Assembly (NCBI GenBank): GCA_964351865.1 | Contig: CAYGPJ010000005.1 | Span: forward strand, 65,228-129,227 | Length of the DNA: 64,000 bases | Direction of reading: 5' to 3' | From: JBCDJI01 sp964351865 | GTDB lineage: Bacteria > Verrucomicrobiota > Verrucomicrobiia > Methylacidiphilales > JBCBYL01 | Part shown: positions 44,038 to 52,484 of the stretch, one piece after another | Layout of the letters: the number at the start of each line of letters is the position of its first letter | Numbering within the stretch: the first letter of the stretch is position 1 | Program-made: the position numbers and the translations under genes | The notes under the pieces: model-generated | Seen by the model: the letters and a program-made list of their open reading frames with translations, nothing else | Told to the model about the DNA's origin: nothing | Database searches by the model: none

Positions 44038-45075
44038 ATGAACCAACGCAAACCTGCTCAACCTCCCGGCAGCCTGATTTATGTCGGTGATGAAATGAAG
44101 CATACCATCCATATGGAGGGCGTCTCTTACGATCAGAATACGTTGGAAGAGTTTAAAGTCCGCAAGGTGGAAGATTTACCAGATCTCACTGCCGACAAGA
44201 TTCACTGGATTAATTTGACCGGCATCCACCGCACCACCCCTGTCCGCACCATTGGCGAACGCTTCCAGATTCCGCAACTGACGCTGGAGGACATCATGAA
44301 TACCGAGCAGCGTCCCAAGATCGACCTGCTCGACAACCAGCTCTTTATCGTAATCAAGATGCTCTACCTGCATGAAGGACAGATCGCTTACGAACACCTC
44401 TCGATCATCATCGGAGAAAATTATGTGCTGACCTTTCAGGAACAACCTTGGGATGTATTCGAGCCGGTTTTGAAACGGATCACTCAGGCCGGCGGACGTA
44501 TCCGATCTCAGGGAGCTGATTATCTGGCCTATGCCATGATCGATGCGGTCGTCGACAATTACCTGATTGTGTGCGATCACCTAGAATCCGAAATTGAAGC
44601 CCTGGAGGAAGAAATCTTCGAAGACACTAAACGAGATAGTATTCATTCTCTCCACGCGATGCAGCGAGAACTGATTTTTCTGACCAAGACATTTCGCGGC
44701 GGCAGGGAAGTGCTGGCGCGTATCATGCGTTGCGACTCAGAAATGATTAAGCCGCGCACCCGCCTTTATCTGGAAGACGTTAATGACCATATGATGCAGG
44801 CCGTGGAGTCCGTCGAAGTCTATCGGGAAATGGTCAATGGATTAGATAATCTGCACTTTTCAATGATCAACCAGAAAACCAACGATACCATCAAAGTACT
44901 CACGCTCTATGCGTCCATATTTCTCCCTCTGACCTTTGTGGTGGGAATCTACGGCATGAATTTCAAACACATGCCGGAACTGGAATGGAAATACGGCTAC
45001 GCCGGCATCATGTTTTTCATGCTGCTGATGGCTACAGGAATGTTTGTCTACTTCCGTAAAAAGAAGTGGCTCTAA
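44038..45075 (+). CDS. corA: CorA magnesium/cobalt channel
   Basis: 345 residues from ATG 44038; TTG 44032 would add two. Soluble funnel domain: GVSYDQNTLEEFKVR, IGERFQIPQLTLEDIMNTEQRP, LSIIIGENYVLTFQE. A long helix follows (LESEIEALEEEIFED). The C-terminal end has LYASIFLPLTFVVGIYGMNF, the GMN gate, then a second helix and a basic tail RKKKWL. All key CorA elements are in place. It forms a pentamer in the inner membrane and imports magnesium. Its end faces the gluconokinase gene. Confidence 0.96.
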   Translation: MNQRKPAQPPGSLIYVGDEMKHTIHMEGVSYDQNTLEEFKVRKVEDLPDLTADKIHWINLTGIHRTTPVRTIGERFQIPQLTLEDIMNTEQRPKIDLLDNQLFIVIKMLYLHEGQIAYEHLSIIIGENYVLTFQEQPWDVFEPVLKRITQAGGRIRSQGADYLAYAMIDAVVDNYLIVCDHLESEIEALEEEIFEDTKRDSIHSLHAMQRELIFLTKTFRGGREVLARIMRCDSEMIKPRTRLYLEDVNDHMMQAVESVEVYREMVNGLDNLHFSMINQKTNDTIKVLTLYASIFLPLTFVVGIYGMNFKHMPELEWKYGYAGIMFFMLLMATGMFVYFRKKKWL

Positions 45076-45091
45076 TCTGAAGTCAGGTTTC

Positions 45092-45598
45092 TTATGCCTT
45101 CAACTTAGGAAACTGTCGGAAGAATTTATCTGCCATGACATCAATCGGATCGATAATGTCATACCAGATCGCATCCTCAGGTTCTTCCAGCGCATCGAAC
45201 TGCGACTGCAGCAATTCCGGAGGCATGAAATGATTCTGTCTCGCTTCCATACGTGCATTGATAAGTTCAAAGCTACCATTCAGATACAGAAAGGTCAGTA
45301 GTTCCAAATTTGCCCGCAAGCGTTCTCGATAGACTTCTTTCAATGCCGAACAGGCCAGAAAAAGTGGCCCGCTTCCCTGCTGTTCGTGCTGTCGTAACAC
45401 CTCGTTGAGGATATCCAGCCAATCCCAACGGTCTTCGTCCTCCAAGGGAATTCCCTGCGCCATTTTATCCCGATTGGCTTGCGGATGGTAATCATCGGCA
45501 TCCAGATACTTTCCACCAGATTGTTCCGCGAAAGTCTTGGCAACGGTCGTTTTTCCACAACCGGAAACCCCCATAACAATAAAACAACGTGCTGACAT
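45092..45598 (-). CDS. gntK: Gluconokinase
   Basis: 168 residues. P-loop GVSGCGKTTVAKTFAEQ at 9-25 and KYLDADDYHPQANRDKMAQGIPLEDEDRWDWL, the GntK signature, then LFLACSALKEVYRERLR and RNHFMPPELLQSQFDALE (here ARQNHFMPPELL). Phosphorylates gluconate to 6-phosphogluconate, the substrate of the gnd gene 0.8 kb away. Start ATG 45598. Confidence 0.95.
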   Translation of the reverse strand: MSARCFIVMGVSGCGKTTVAKTFAEQSGGKYLDADDYHPQANRDKMAQGIPLEDEDRWDWLDILNEVLRQHEQQGSGPLFLACSALKEVYRERLRANLELLTFLYLNGSFELINARMEARQNHFMPPELLQSQFDALEEPEDAIWYDIIDPIDVMADKFFRQFPKLKA

Positions 45599-45759
45599 CT
45601 ATCCCAGTGTACTGCGTATCACTTAACGGTCAACTCGCGCACTCTCCCTGTCTCAAAAAATTTCAACAAACAAAAACTCGTTTTATCTAAAGAAACTAAA
45701 CGGGGGGGCAACCTGCATTATGTTTTTGCAGCCAGTAAAAAGACCTGACTGCATATTTC

Positions 45760-46086
45760 TCACTCTCCCAGATATGCGCTCAATGCGTTATCTACACTAG
45801 CCAGATATTCATCTGTAAGTAATCCGAGGACTTTACCTAATCGTATTTTATTGACCTGTCGAATGCCTGGGATCACTAGATACCCTTTTTTCATTCTCTC
45901 CAGTTTAGGCAAACCCAAGCGCAAAGGCCAAATTTCTCCCGGTCGGGTCGATATCGGAATTACCGCCACCGTCGGTAATTGGCGATTAATTTCGGTATTG
46001 GAAATGAGGAGAGCTGGCCTGAATTTACCGAACTCAGGCGGTGTCGCATCCCTTAAGTCCACCCAAGCCACCGTTCCGCGGATCAT
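45760..46086 (-). CDS. MazF/PemK-type mRNA interferase toxin
   Basis: 108 residues. GTVAWVDLRDATPPEFGKFRPALLIS at 4-29 holds the MazF fold opening with the conserved RP, then NTEINRQLPTVAVIPIST and RQVNKIRLGKVLGLL. MazF toxins cut mRNA at short sequences. The gene follows, with a 4-bp overlap (46083-46086), a ribbon-helix-helix-type antitoxin gene, the usual type II arrangement. Confidence 0.88.
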   Translation of the reverse strand: MIRGTVAWVDLRDATPPEFGKFRPALLISNTEINRQLPTVAVIPISTRPGEIWPLRLGLPKLERMKKGYLVIPGIRQVNKIRLGKVLGLLTDEYLASVDNALSAYLGE

Positions 46087-46334
46087 TTAGATTGACGTGG
46101 GGCGAGAGTTAAGTCCGCATTAGCCCATCCTTCCATCTCGGTTGCTTCCTCCGGATTCATTTGCAAGAACTCGGCGTAGGCACGGGCGGAGGCTTTCATT
46201 TTTGACCGCTTAAGATCTTTTTGAATCACCTCGCGCACATACGATGTCAGCGTAGCACCCGGAGCTAGTGATTCTTTAACTTCTTTCACCACCGCGGCAT
46301 CCAGCTTGACCGTCGTCTCGGTATACAAACTCAT
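46083..46334 (-). CDS. Antitoxin, ribbon-helix-helix-like, of the MazF pair
   Basis: About 83 residues from ATG 46334; a frame from 46355 would add 7 residues. ETTVKLDAAVVKEVKE and PGATLTSYVREVIQKDLKRSK have the beta-strand/helix/helix pattern of the RHH fold that binds DNA as a dimer. The C-terminal half (ARAYAEFLQMNPEEATEMEGWA) is the likely toxin-binding tail. It should repress its own promoter; a matching palindrome overlaps the start. Confidence 0.75.
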   Translation of the reverse strand: MSLYTETTVKLDAAVVKEVKESLAPGATLTSYVREVIQKDLKRSKMKASARAYAEFLQMNPEEATEMEGWANADLTLAPRQSK

Positions 46335-46349
46335 ACTATGAGAGTATAC
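46321..46349 (-). promoter_or_regulatory. Candidate operator of the MazF-type module
   Basis: Two copies of GTATAC (46321-46326 and 46344-46349) bracket a 13-bp palindrome CTCATA-C-TATGAG (46330-46342), which covers the antitoxin ATG. Such symmetric sites over the start are typical of autorepressed type II modules. Protein binding is inferred. Confidence 0.45.
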
Positions 46350-46377
46350 CGGCAACTATTTCGGTCAAACAGAATAC

Positions 46378-47877
46378 TTACGCTTCGGTCTGCTGATGAT
46401 CGCCCACCCAGTCCAGATGGTAGAATTTACCCGGTTCTTTATCTACTCGCTCGTAGGTGTGAGAACCGAAGTAATCACGCTGAGCTTGTAGCAAGTTGGC
46501 CGGCAGCCGCTCGGAGCGATAGCTGTCGAAGTAAGCCAATGAAGCCGCATAAGCTGGAATCGGAATTCCCACCAGCGCAGCACTGGAAACGACTTTACGC
46601 CAATTGCCTTGGGTCTCCTTAATGATGTCTTTGAAATAAGGATCGAGCAGCAAGTTCGGTAGGTCGGCATCTTTTGCGAAGGCATCGGTGATGCGCTGCA
46701 GGAAGCGTGCGCGAATAATACAGCCACCGCGGAAGATCTTGGCGATCTCTCCGTAATTCAGATCCCAGTCATACTCCTCAGCAGCGGCACGCATGAGCGC
46801 AAAACCTTGCGCGTAGGAACAAACCTTCGAGGCATAGAGCGCATCCCGCACGGCTTTAATCCACTCTTCTTTAGTGCCCGGCAGAGTGGTGTTTTCAGGC
46901 CCCGCCAGCACTTTGGAAGCTTCGACCCGCTCGTCTTTAATCGCAGAAATGCAGCGTGCGAAAACGGCTTCCGACATGGTAGAGGCCGGAATTCCCATAT
47001 TCAGGGCATTCACGATCGTCCACTTGCCAGTGCCCTTCTGTCCGGCACGATCCATGATGACATCCACCATCGGTGCGCCAGTTTCAGGATCTTTAAATCC
47101 TAGAATTTTACCGGTAATTTCGATCAGGAATGAATCCAAGTCACCTTCATTCCATTCGGTGAAGACCTGCTGCAGTTCGTCCACACTGAGTCCGGCACCG
47201 TAGCGCAGGATGTTGTAGGCTTCACAGATGAGCTGCATGTCACCGTATTCGATGCCGTTGTGCACCATTTTAACGTAGTGACCGGCGCCGTTGGCTCCGA
47301 TGTAAGTCGTGCAGGGGACCCCACCTTCCACCGGCTTGCCCGGTGTCGCTCCACCGAGTTCTTTACCAGTTTCGGCATCCACTTTAGAAGCGATCGCTTC
47401 CCAGATCGGCTTAAGCTCTTCCCATGAAGAGGGATCGCCACCTGGCATCAGGCTAGGACCGAAACGCGCGCCTTCTTCACCACCGGAAACACCGGAACCG
47501 ATGAAGCGAAAGCCTTTTTCTTTCAACTCTTTCTCACGGCGAATGGTGTCATCGAACAGGGCATTACCACCGTCAATGATGATATCGTTCGGATCCAGCA
47601 AGGGAACCAATCCATCGATCACCGCATCTGTAGCACGTCCGGCCTGCACCAAGATAATAATCTTACGTGGTGAAGCCAGTGATTGAACAAATTCTTCGAG
47701 TGATTGCGATCCGACCAGTCCACCGGGGGTGTCTGGATTCGCCGCTATAAAAGCATCCGTTTTACTGGTGGTGCGATTGTAGACCGAGATCTGAAAGCCA
47801 TGGTCTGCAATGTTCAGTGCCAAATTCTGGCCCATCACAGCCAGTCCAACGAGTCCGATATCTGATTTTTCGCTCAT
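46378..47877 (-). CDS. gnd: 6-phosphogluconate dehydrogenase (decarboxylating)
   Basis: About 499 residues from the ATG at 47877 (MSEKSDIGLVGLAVMGQ); ATG 47889 adds four residues. N-terminal Rossmann GLAVMGQNLALNIADHGF; substrate loop GSGVSGGEEGARFGPSLMPGG; helix with YVKMVHNGIEYGDMQLI (Lys and His catalytic area); C-terminal GGCIIRARFLQ and SYRSERLPANLLQAQRDYFG. Oxidises 6-phosphogluconate to ribulose-5-phosphate, releasing CO2 and reducing NADP. The only visible neighbour in the pathway is gntK. Confidence 0.97.
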   Translation of the reverse strand: MSEKSDIGLVGLAVMGQNLALNIADHGFQISVYNRTTSKTDAFIAANPDTPGGLVGSQSLEEFVQSLASPRKIIILVQAGRATDAVIDGLVPLLDPNDIIIDGGNALFDDTIRREKELKEKGFRFIGSGVSGGEEGARFGPSLMPGGDPSSWEELKPIWEAIASKVDAETGKELGGATPGKPVEGGVPCTTYIGANGAGHYVKMVHNGIEYGDMQLICEAYNILRYGAGLSVDELQQVFTEWNEGDLDSFLIEITGKILGFKDPETGAPMVDVIMDRAGQKGTGKWTIVNALNMGIPASTMSEAVFARCISAIKDERVEASKVLAGPENTTLPGTKEEWIKAVRDALYASKVCSYAQGFALMRAAAEEYDWDLNYGEIAKIFRGGCIIRARFLQRITDAFAKDADLPNLLLDPYFKDIIKETQGNWRKVVSSAALVGIPIPAYAASLAYFDSYRSERLPANLLQAQRDYFGSHTYERVDKEPGKFYHLDWVGDHQQTEA

Positions 47878-47996
47878 AGAGGGCACCAATCTAGGAGCCT
47901 GAGCCGCCCTTGTCGATAAGAACTATAACCCCTTACCGCAATTGGAATGTGGTAGATGGCTGCGGATTTGGATTAATGGCGGTTGGTGCGCCCCTG

Positions 47997-48389
47997 TTAA
48001 GGCTCCATCTCACCCACCGTTATGATAGCGACACCACGGTATGGATTCAGCACCAGTAAATCCTGATCTCCAGTGATGAGATAAATCGCATCCGCTTCGA
48101 TTGCTAACTCGAGAAACTTATTATCTTTCGCATCTCGGCAATCGATGATGGTTGTCAGCGGATTAAACCATTGGGCACCTTGAGCAATTTTTCTTAAGAC
48201 TTCGCCACGATGCTCGGCACTCGTGAAGCGATCAAACTTGGGACGCATCATGACATCGGTGAGTTCCGTAAACGTAGCTGCCGAAAACGCATACGGGTAT
48301 CTTTCCAGCAGGCTTCCTATTTTGATTCCTAGTGCCGAATCAGGCAGTAAGGTATAGCTGATCCATAGATTGGTATCGATGACGATCAC
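47997..48389 (-). CDS. PIN-domain toxin (VapC-like)
   Basis: 130 residues, GTG start 48389 sharing one base with the antitoxin stop (TAGTG). IVIDTNLWISYTL holds the first Asp; TFTELTDVMMRPKF the Glu; DCRDAKDNKFLELAIEADAIYLITGDQDLL the later acidic residues. These are the metal sites of a PIN-domain RNase. Partner is the Phd-like gene directly upstream. Confidence 0.88.
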   Translation of the reverse strand: MIVIDTNLWISYTLLPDSALGIKIGSLLERYPYAFSAATFTELTDVMMRPKFDRFTSAEHRGEVLRKIAQGAQWFNPLTTIIDCRDAKDNKFLELAIEADAIYLITGDQDLLVLNPYRGVAIITVGEMEP

Positions 48390-48646
48390 TAGCTGGGATT
48401 TACTTCTTCCAGAATCTCGTTGAGAAGAACTTCCGTTAATCCGTTCGCTTTGGCTTCCTCAGAAAGCGAAGCGACTGATTCATTCAGTTCTTTCATCTGG
48501 AGTTGGCGCAGTTTCTGAAAATCCTCCATGGGGATAAAGACTCCGACCTCACGATTCTGCCGCTTGATCATTACCGGTTGCCGACTGCCCAGTTCCAATA
48601 ATTCCGCAAAATGCTGGCGGGCCTCGGTTGAACTCATTGTGATCAT
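48389..48646 (-). CDS. Antitoxin of the Phd/YefM family
   Basis: 85 residues; ATG 48646, or Met4 at 48637. Typical YefM/Phd opening SSTEARQHFAELLELG (beta-strand and helix that binds DNA), then RQPVMIKRQNREVGVFIPMEDFQKL. The C-terminal part (ELNESVASLSEEAKANGL) is flexible and should bind the PIN toxin. One-base overlap with the toxin gene. Upstream sequence is very A/T-rich with repeated TATATTTTGT. Confidence 0.8.
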   Translation of the reverse strand: MITMSSTEARQHFAELLELGSRQPVMIKRQNREVGVFIPMEDFQKLRQLQMKELNESVASLSEEAKANGLTEVLLNEILEEVNPS

Positions 48647-48650
48647 ATGA

Positions 48651-48678
48651 TATATTTTGTAATATATGTATATTTTGT
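48651..48678 (-). promoter_or_regulatory. A/T-rich direct repeats upstream of the Phd/PIN pair
   Basis: TATATTTTGT occurs at 48651-48660 and 48669-48678, 18 bp apart (about two helical turns), just upstream of the antitoxin start on the minus strand. Overlapping ATATAT symmetry is present. A position and spacing like this suits an autoregulatory operator, but the promoter is not defined. Confidence 0.35.
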
Positions 48679-48814
48679 CAATATTGTAACATTTCTACTA
48701 AAACCATAGCTACTTATAAACTTTGAATGATTGAGGGAGGTAGCCGCTAGGGCGGTTTGTGGCACTGTTGCCGCACGATGACGCCCTATGAGACAGATTG
48801 AATACAAACGCTCA

Positions 48815-48943
48815 AGTAGTCTATGCCGCGAGATATGACGGGTAAAAAATGTAGGCCGAGATTGCATCTCGGCACCCCTCAGAACTGCCGACATGCAATG
48901 TCGGCCTACAGTAAACCCGCCGTATCTCGTGGCACAGTCTACT
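48815..48943. repeat. Short element with inverted ends and REP-like core, copy 1
   Basis: 129 bp. The ends 48815-48843 and 48915-48943 are inverted copies matching at 24 of 29 positions. Inside are two REP-like hairpins facing each other: GCCGAGAT-tgc-ATCTCGGC (48854-48872) and GCCGACAT-gca-ATGTCGGC (48887-48905), each with a GTAGG foot (48851-48855 and inverted 48905-48909). It ends at the stop codon of metX. Non-coding; mobile origin is inferred. Confidence 0.65.
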
Positions 48944-50105
48944 AATTACGATTCAGCAGATGATCGAGGTGCGGCGCAAACAGCTCTGGTTCCAACAGGA
49001 AGGAGTCGTGGCCTTTTTCAGAATGCACGGTGAGGTACATGTGCTTCACCCCGGCTTTATTCAAATGCTTTTCCAGTGCTTGCTGCTCTTCCGGATAGAA
49101 ACAAAAATCGGAATCCACCGAAAAAACTAACCATTGCTGGCCGGCTTCTTTACAAGGTCTTAGCAATTCTTCCACCGAAGCGGCTCCCACCTCTTCCAGC
49201 GGATCGTAGTGGCTCCACATTTCACAGACCCGCAAGTAGGTGTTGGCATCGAAACGGTGGACGAATTTTTTACCCTGATGGATCATATAGGACTGCACAC
49301 TGTCCCGAATGGTATACCAGGCGAAATGGTCTTCCGCCTGCTGCACATCCCGTTTGGCGCGTCGTTCAATCGTATCCAGATGGACGAAGGTTTTGTGCGA
49401 AATCATCCGCGCCAGCGCCAGGCCGTAGCTGGGTCCGTTGGTATGGTAATAGTCGCCCCCATGAAAATGCGGATCATTTTCGATCGCTAGAATCTGTTCG
49501 AAGAGCAGCAAGCGGTTCAGCACCGTCGTTTTCCAGCTACTGGCAATAGAAACCACTCGTTCGACCCGCTCGGGAAACAAGGTGGCAAAGGTCTGCGCCA
49601 ACATTCCCCCCACACTCGGCCCGATGACCGCGTGGCATTTTTCGATCCCCATATGATCCAGCAACAACGCCTGCACGCGACACTGGTCGACGGTGCGAAT
49701 ATGCGGAAACGAACTGCCGTAAGCTTTACCCGTTTCCGGATTAAGGTGCCGCGGTCCGGTGGAACCATAGCAGCCGCCCAGATAGTTCACGCAAATGACG
49801 AAATACTGATTCGTATCCAGCGCCTTGCCATGTCCGATGTAGTCATCCCACCAGCCCGCATGCAAATCTTCGGTCCATAGGTCATTATCATGCGTGACTT
49901 CCTGATTCATGCCCGCCGCGTGGTGGCTGCCACTCAGAGCATGGAACAGCAGGATTACATTATCCTTGTTGGCATTCAGCGCCCCGTAGGTCTCGTAAGC
50001 CAAAGTCACCGGCCCATCGAGAGAACCTTCAAACAAATCCAGAACTTCCCCCTTAGGGATCAATTCGTGATACTGGGTTTTCACCTGATGTAACTCTGCG
50101 GACAT
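48942..50105 (-). CDS. metX: Homoserine O-acetyltransferase
   Basis: 387 residues. Alpha/beta hydrolase fold: LLFHALSGSHHAAG near 52-65 (oxyanion), catalytic Ser164 in IGPSVGGMLAQ, Asp333 in VDSDFCFYP and His366 in EKGHDSFLLE. It activates homoserine with acetyl-CoA for direct sulfhydrylation. The gene following it upstream on the same strand is metY, 54 bp away, which uses the product. ATG 50105 fits the family opening (YHELIPKGEVLDLFEGSLDG). Some relatives use succinyl-CoA; specificity is not settled from sequence. Confidence 0.94.
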   Translation of the reverse strand: MSAELHQVKTQYHELIPKGEVLDLFEGSLDGPVTLAYETYGALNANKDNVILLFHALSGSHHAAGMNQEVTHDNDLWTEDLHAGWWDDYIGHGKALDTNQYFVICVNYLGGCYGSTGPRHLNPETGKAYGSSFPHIRTVDQCRVQALLLDHMGIEKCHAVIGPSVGGMLAQTFATLFPERVERVVSIASSWKTTVLNRLLLFEQILAIENDPHFHGGDYYHTNGPSYGLALARMISHKTFVHLDTIERRAKRDVQQAEDHFAWYTIRDSVQSYMIHQGKKFVHRFDANTYLRVCEMWSHYDPLEEVGAASVEELLRPCKEAGQQWLVFSVDSDFCFYPEEQQALEKHLNKAGVKHMYLTVHSEKGHDSFLLEPELFAPHLDHLLNRN

Positions 50106-50158
50106 AGAAAGTTAACCTTAGACGGCCTAGGTCTGGGAAGCAATATTGGGCTTGCCCC

Positions 50159-51427
50159 TTATGCAGCAGCAAGCGCCTGATCGATATCCGCCAGTATATC
50201 GTCGATATTCTCGATCCCGATCGAAAGACGAATCAACTCCGGCTTGATGCCTCCTGCCCGTTGCTGCTCCTCAGTGAGCTGGGAATGCGTGGTGGTGGCG
50301 GGATGAATGGCGAGGCTCTTGGCGTCCCCAACATTAGCAACATGTGAGAAGAGTTTCAGATGATCAATGAATTTACTCCCTGCTTCCGCGCCGCCTTTAA
50401 CCCCGAAGACCACCATCGTGCCGCCGGTGCCGGAAAGATATTTTTCACATTTTTCAGGAGAGTTGAGCAAGGGGTAGCTCACCCAATCCACTTTATCCGA
50501 AGCCTCTAAATGATTCGCCACAGCGCTGGCATTTTCGCAATGCCGCTCCATCCGCAACGGCAGAGTTTCGATCCCCTGTAAAAACATCCACGCATTATCC
50601 GGGCTGATACACGCCCCCAGATTGCGCAGCGGCCCGAGACGCAGGCGCAGCAGGTAATCCAATGGAGCCAGCGGCTCGGGTAAATCAATAGCCCAGCGCA
50701 GATTGTGATAACTGGCATCCGGCTCGCTCATCAGCGGGAACTTGCCGCTACTCCAGTCAAATTTACCAGAGTAGACGACGATGCCACCGATACCGGTACC
50801 GTGTCCACCCATCCACTTGGTCAGCGAGTAACAAACGATATCCGCTCCGTGATCCATCGGACGCTGCAACGCTGGCGTAGTAAAAGTGCCATCCACAATT
50901 AAAGGTAAACCGTGCTCATGCGCGATGGCGGCGATCGCCTCAATATCGGCCACGTCCAACCCGGGGTTGCCAACCGTCTCGCAAAACAGTGCCTTGGTGT
51001 TCTCATTGATCGCGGCACGATAGTTTTCCGGATCGTTGGGGTCCACAAACTTCACGTGGATGCCGAATTGCGGCATGATGTCGTTAAACTGAGTGTAGCT
51101 GCCCCCATAGAGATTATTAGCGGAGACGATTTCATCACCGGCCTGACAGATATTAATGATCGAATAGAAAATCGCACTGGTTCCGGAAGCAACGGCCACA
51201 GCTCCGGCAGCACCGTCCATCTCAGCCACTCGTTTTTCCAACACGTCATGCGTCGGATTCATCAGGCGGGTATACACATTCCCCAATTCCTTCAGTCCAA
51301 AAAGATTGGCGGCATGTTCGGTGTTCTTAAACTGGTAAGAACTGGTGCGGTAGATAGGCAGCGCCCGGGACAAAGTCGTCGGATCCGGTTCCTGACCTCC
51401 ATGTAAACAGATCGTTTCAAATTTCAT
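50159..51427 (-). CDS. metY: O-acetylhomoserine aminocarboxypropyltransferase (sulfhydrylase)
   Basis: 422 residues from ATG 51427 (MKFETICLHGGQEPDP), preferred over ATG 51469, which adds residues without similarity. Cys/Met-metabolism PLP family, fold type I: YRTSSYQFKNTEHAANLF, RLMNPTHDVLEKRVAEMDG, SGTSAIFYSI, and the PLP lysine in YSLTKWMGGHGTGIGG. Makes homocysteine from O-acetylhomoserine and sulfide. Read before metX on the same strand, so a metYX operon. Confidence 0.95.
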   Translation of the reverse strand: MKFETICLHGGQEPDPTTLSRALPIYRTSSYQFKNTEHAANLFGLKELGNVYTRLMNPTHDVLEKRVAEMDGAAGAVAVASGTSAIFYSIINICQAGDEIVSANNLYGGSYTQFNDIMPQFGIHVKFVDPNDPENYRAAINENTKALFCETVGNPGLDVADIEAIAAIAHEHGLPLIVDGTFTTPALQRPMDHGADIVCYSLTKWMGGHGTGIGGIVVYSGKFDWSSGKFPLMSEPDASYHNLRWAIDLPEPLAPLDYLLRLRLGPLRNLGACISPDNAWMFLQGIETLPLRMERHCENASAVANHLEASDKVDWVSYPLLNSPEKCEKYLSGTGGTMVVFGVKGGAEAGSKFIDHLKLFSHVANVGDAKSLAIHPATTTHSQLTEEQQRAGGIKPELIRLSIGIENIDDILADIDQALAAA

Positions 51428-51478
51428 AACTGATGATTCTATCCTTGTCAGCCATTCAGGCGACACCAAAATGAATCA

Positions 51479-52207
51479 GTGAAAAAAATCCTCCTCCGCG
51501 CACTGGTTGCCTCCCTTTTGATGACGAGTGGCCAAACCATGCTCGGGCAAGCTGAGCCGGAAGCGCCGGTCACCAGCAGTGTGACCGCAGAGCAACTCAC
51601 CGAATACGACACGCTTACACCAGCACAAAAAATGGTGATCGATCACGCCTTAAATCTGACCACCATGAACCTCGGGTATTTATATGGCTCCGCCGATCCC
51701 GCACGCGGCGGCATGGATTGCTCCGGAACCATCCAGCACCTGCTGCAAAAGCAGGCGCAACTCTCAGGCGTGCCGCGCCAGGCGAATCACTTTTACCGCT
51801 GGGTCTGGAAAGACTCGGTTTTCCATGCCGTCAATTCCACTCAGGCTGATGGATTTGAATGGAAACACCTGACCCCGGGCGACCTCTTATTCTGGAGCGG
51901 CACCTATGAAATCGATCGCGATCCTCCGGTAACCCATGTGATGCTGTATTTAGGCACGCTGAAAGAGAGTGGAAAGCGGGTCATGTTCGGAGCCAGCAGT
52001 GGACGTTACTATGGCCGGGAACCGCAGCACGGCGTCAGCGTATTTAATTTTGACCTGCCACGTGAAGGCTCCACTTCCCGTTTCCTTGGTTATGGTTCGA
52101 TTCCAGGGCTGGATGCCTCTGCCGGCGCAGTTGAACTCGAAGCCCAAGCAGAAACCGGGGCTGAGGCTAAGATCGACGCTACCGAGACGGAATTAGAAAC
52201 TGACTAA
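51479..52207 (+). CDS. Secreted NlpC/P60 (C40) peptidoglycan hydrolase
   Basis: 242 residues, GTG start 51479. Signal peptide MKKILLRALVASLLMTSG, cut near GQAEP. The C40 fold has Cys in GGMDCSGTIQHLL near 80, then GDLLFWSGTYEID and THVMLYLG with the catalytic His. The tail (AEAGAEAK-type VELEAQAETGAEAKIDATE) is acidic and low complexity. It would cut peptide bonds in the cell wall. Divergent from metY, with about 50 bp between starts. Confidence 0.85.
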   Translation: MKKILLRALVASLLMTSGQTMLGQAEPEAPVTSSVTAEQLTEYDTLTPAQKMVIDHALNLTTMNLGYLYGSADPARGGMDCSGTIQHLLQKQAQLSGVPRQANHFYRWVWKDSVFHAVNSTQADGFEWKHLTPGDLLFWSGTYEIDRDPPVTHVMLYLGTLKESGKRVMFGASSGRYYGREPQHGVSVFNFDLPREGSTSRFLGYGSIPGLDASAGAVELEAQAETGAEAKIDATETELETD

Positions 52208-52215
52208 AACATATT

Positions 52216-52378
52216 GCATATGACTGGGTAAAAGCAGGGAGCGCGGCATCTTGCCCGCATGGCCTAACTCATAGAAATAAAAGCCTTAATCCCCAAAAAC
52301 TGCGGGCGAGACGCCCGCTTTCCCTGTCCGGGAACCCGACACCCTAATTACCAGCCATAGCTCGTGACATAATCTACT
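52216..52378. repeat. Short element with inverted ends and REP-like core, copy 2
   Basis: Right end 52350-52378 matches the right end of copy 1 at 23 of 29 positions. The left side shares ATATGAC-GGGTAAAA (about 52219-52233) with copy 1, but its inverted end is degraded. The core differs: an imperfect inverted pair from 52234 (GCAGGGAGCGCGGC) and 52301-52327 (TGCGGGCGAGACGCCCGC then TCCCTGT). A further REP-like hairpin with a GTAGGGTGAGA foot reads leftward from 52439. So the same outer element holds a different inner repeat. Confidence 0.5.
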
Positions 52379-52484
52379 AGTGTAAGCCGCATTTTGGGGT
52401 GAAGCGCGGTAAGAAATCTTGCAGATATTCTCACCCTACACGGGAAAACAAGACCGAGAAACCATCCCCACTAACATTATTTTT

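Noticed and set aside
45076..45091. Possible terminator between corA and gntK
   Set aside because: The symmetric CTGA-AG-TCAG has only a 4-bp stem and a short T stretch; not reliable.
48643..48894. 83-codon minus-strand frame upstream of the Phd antitoxin
   Set aside because: Runs through the REP hairpins and inverted ends and has no similarity; treated as non-coding.
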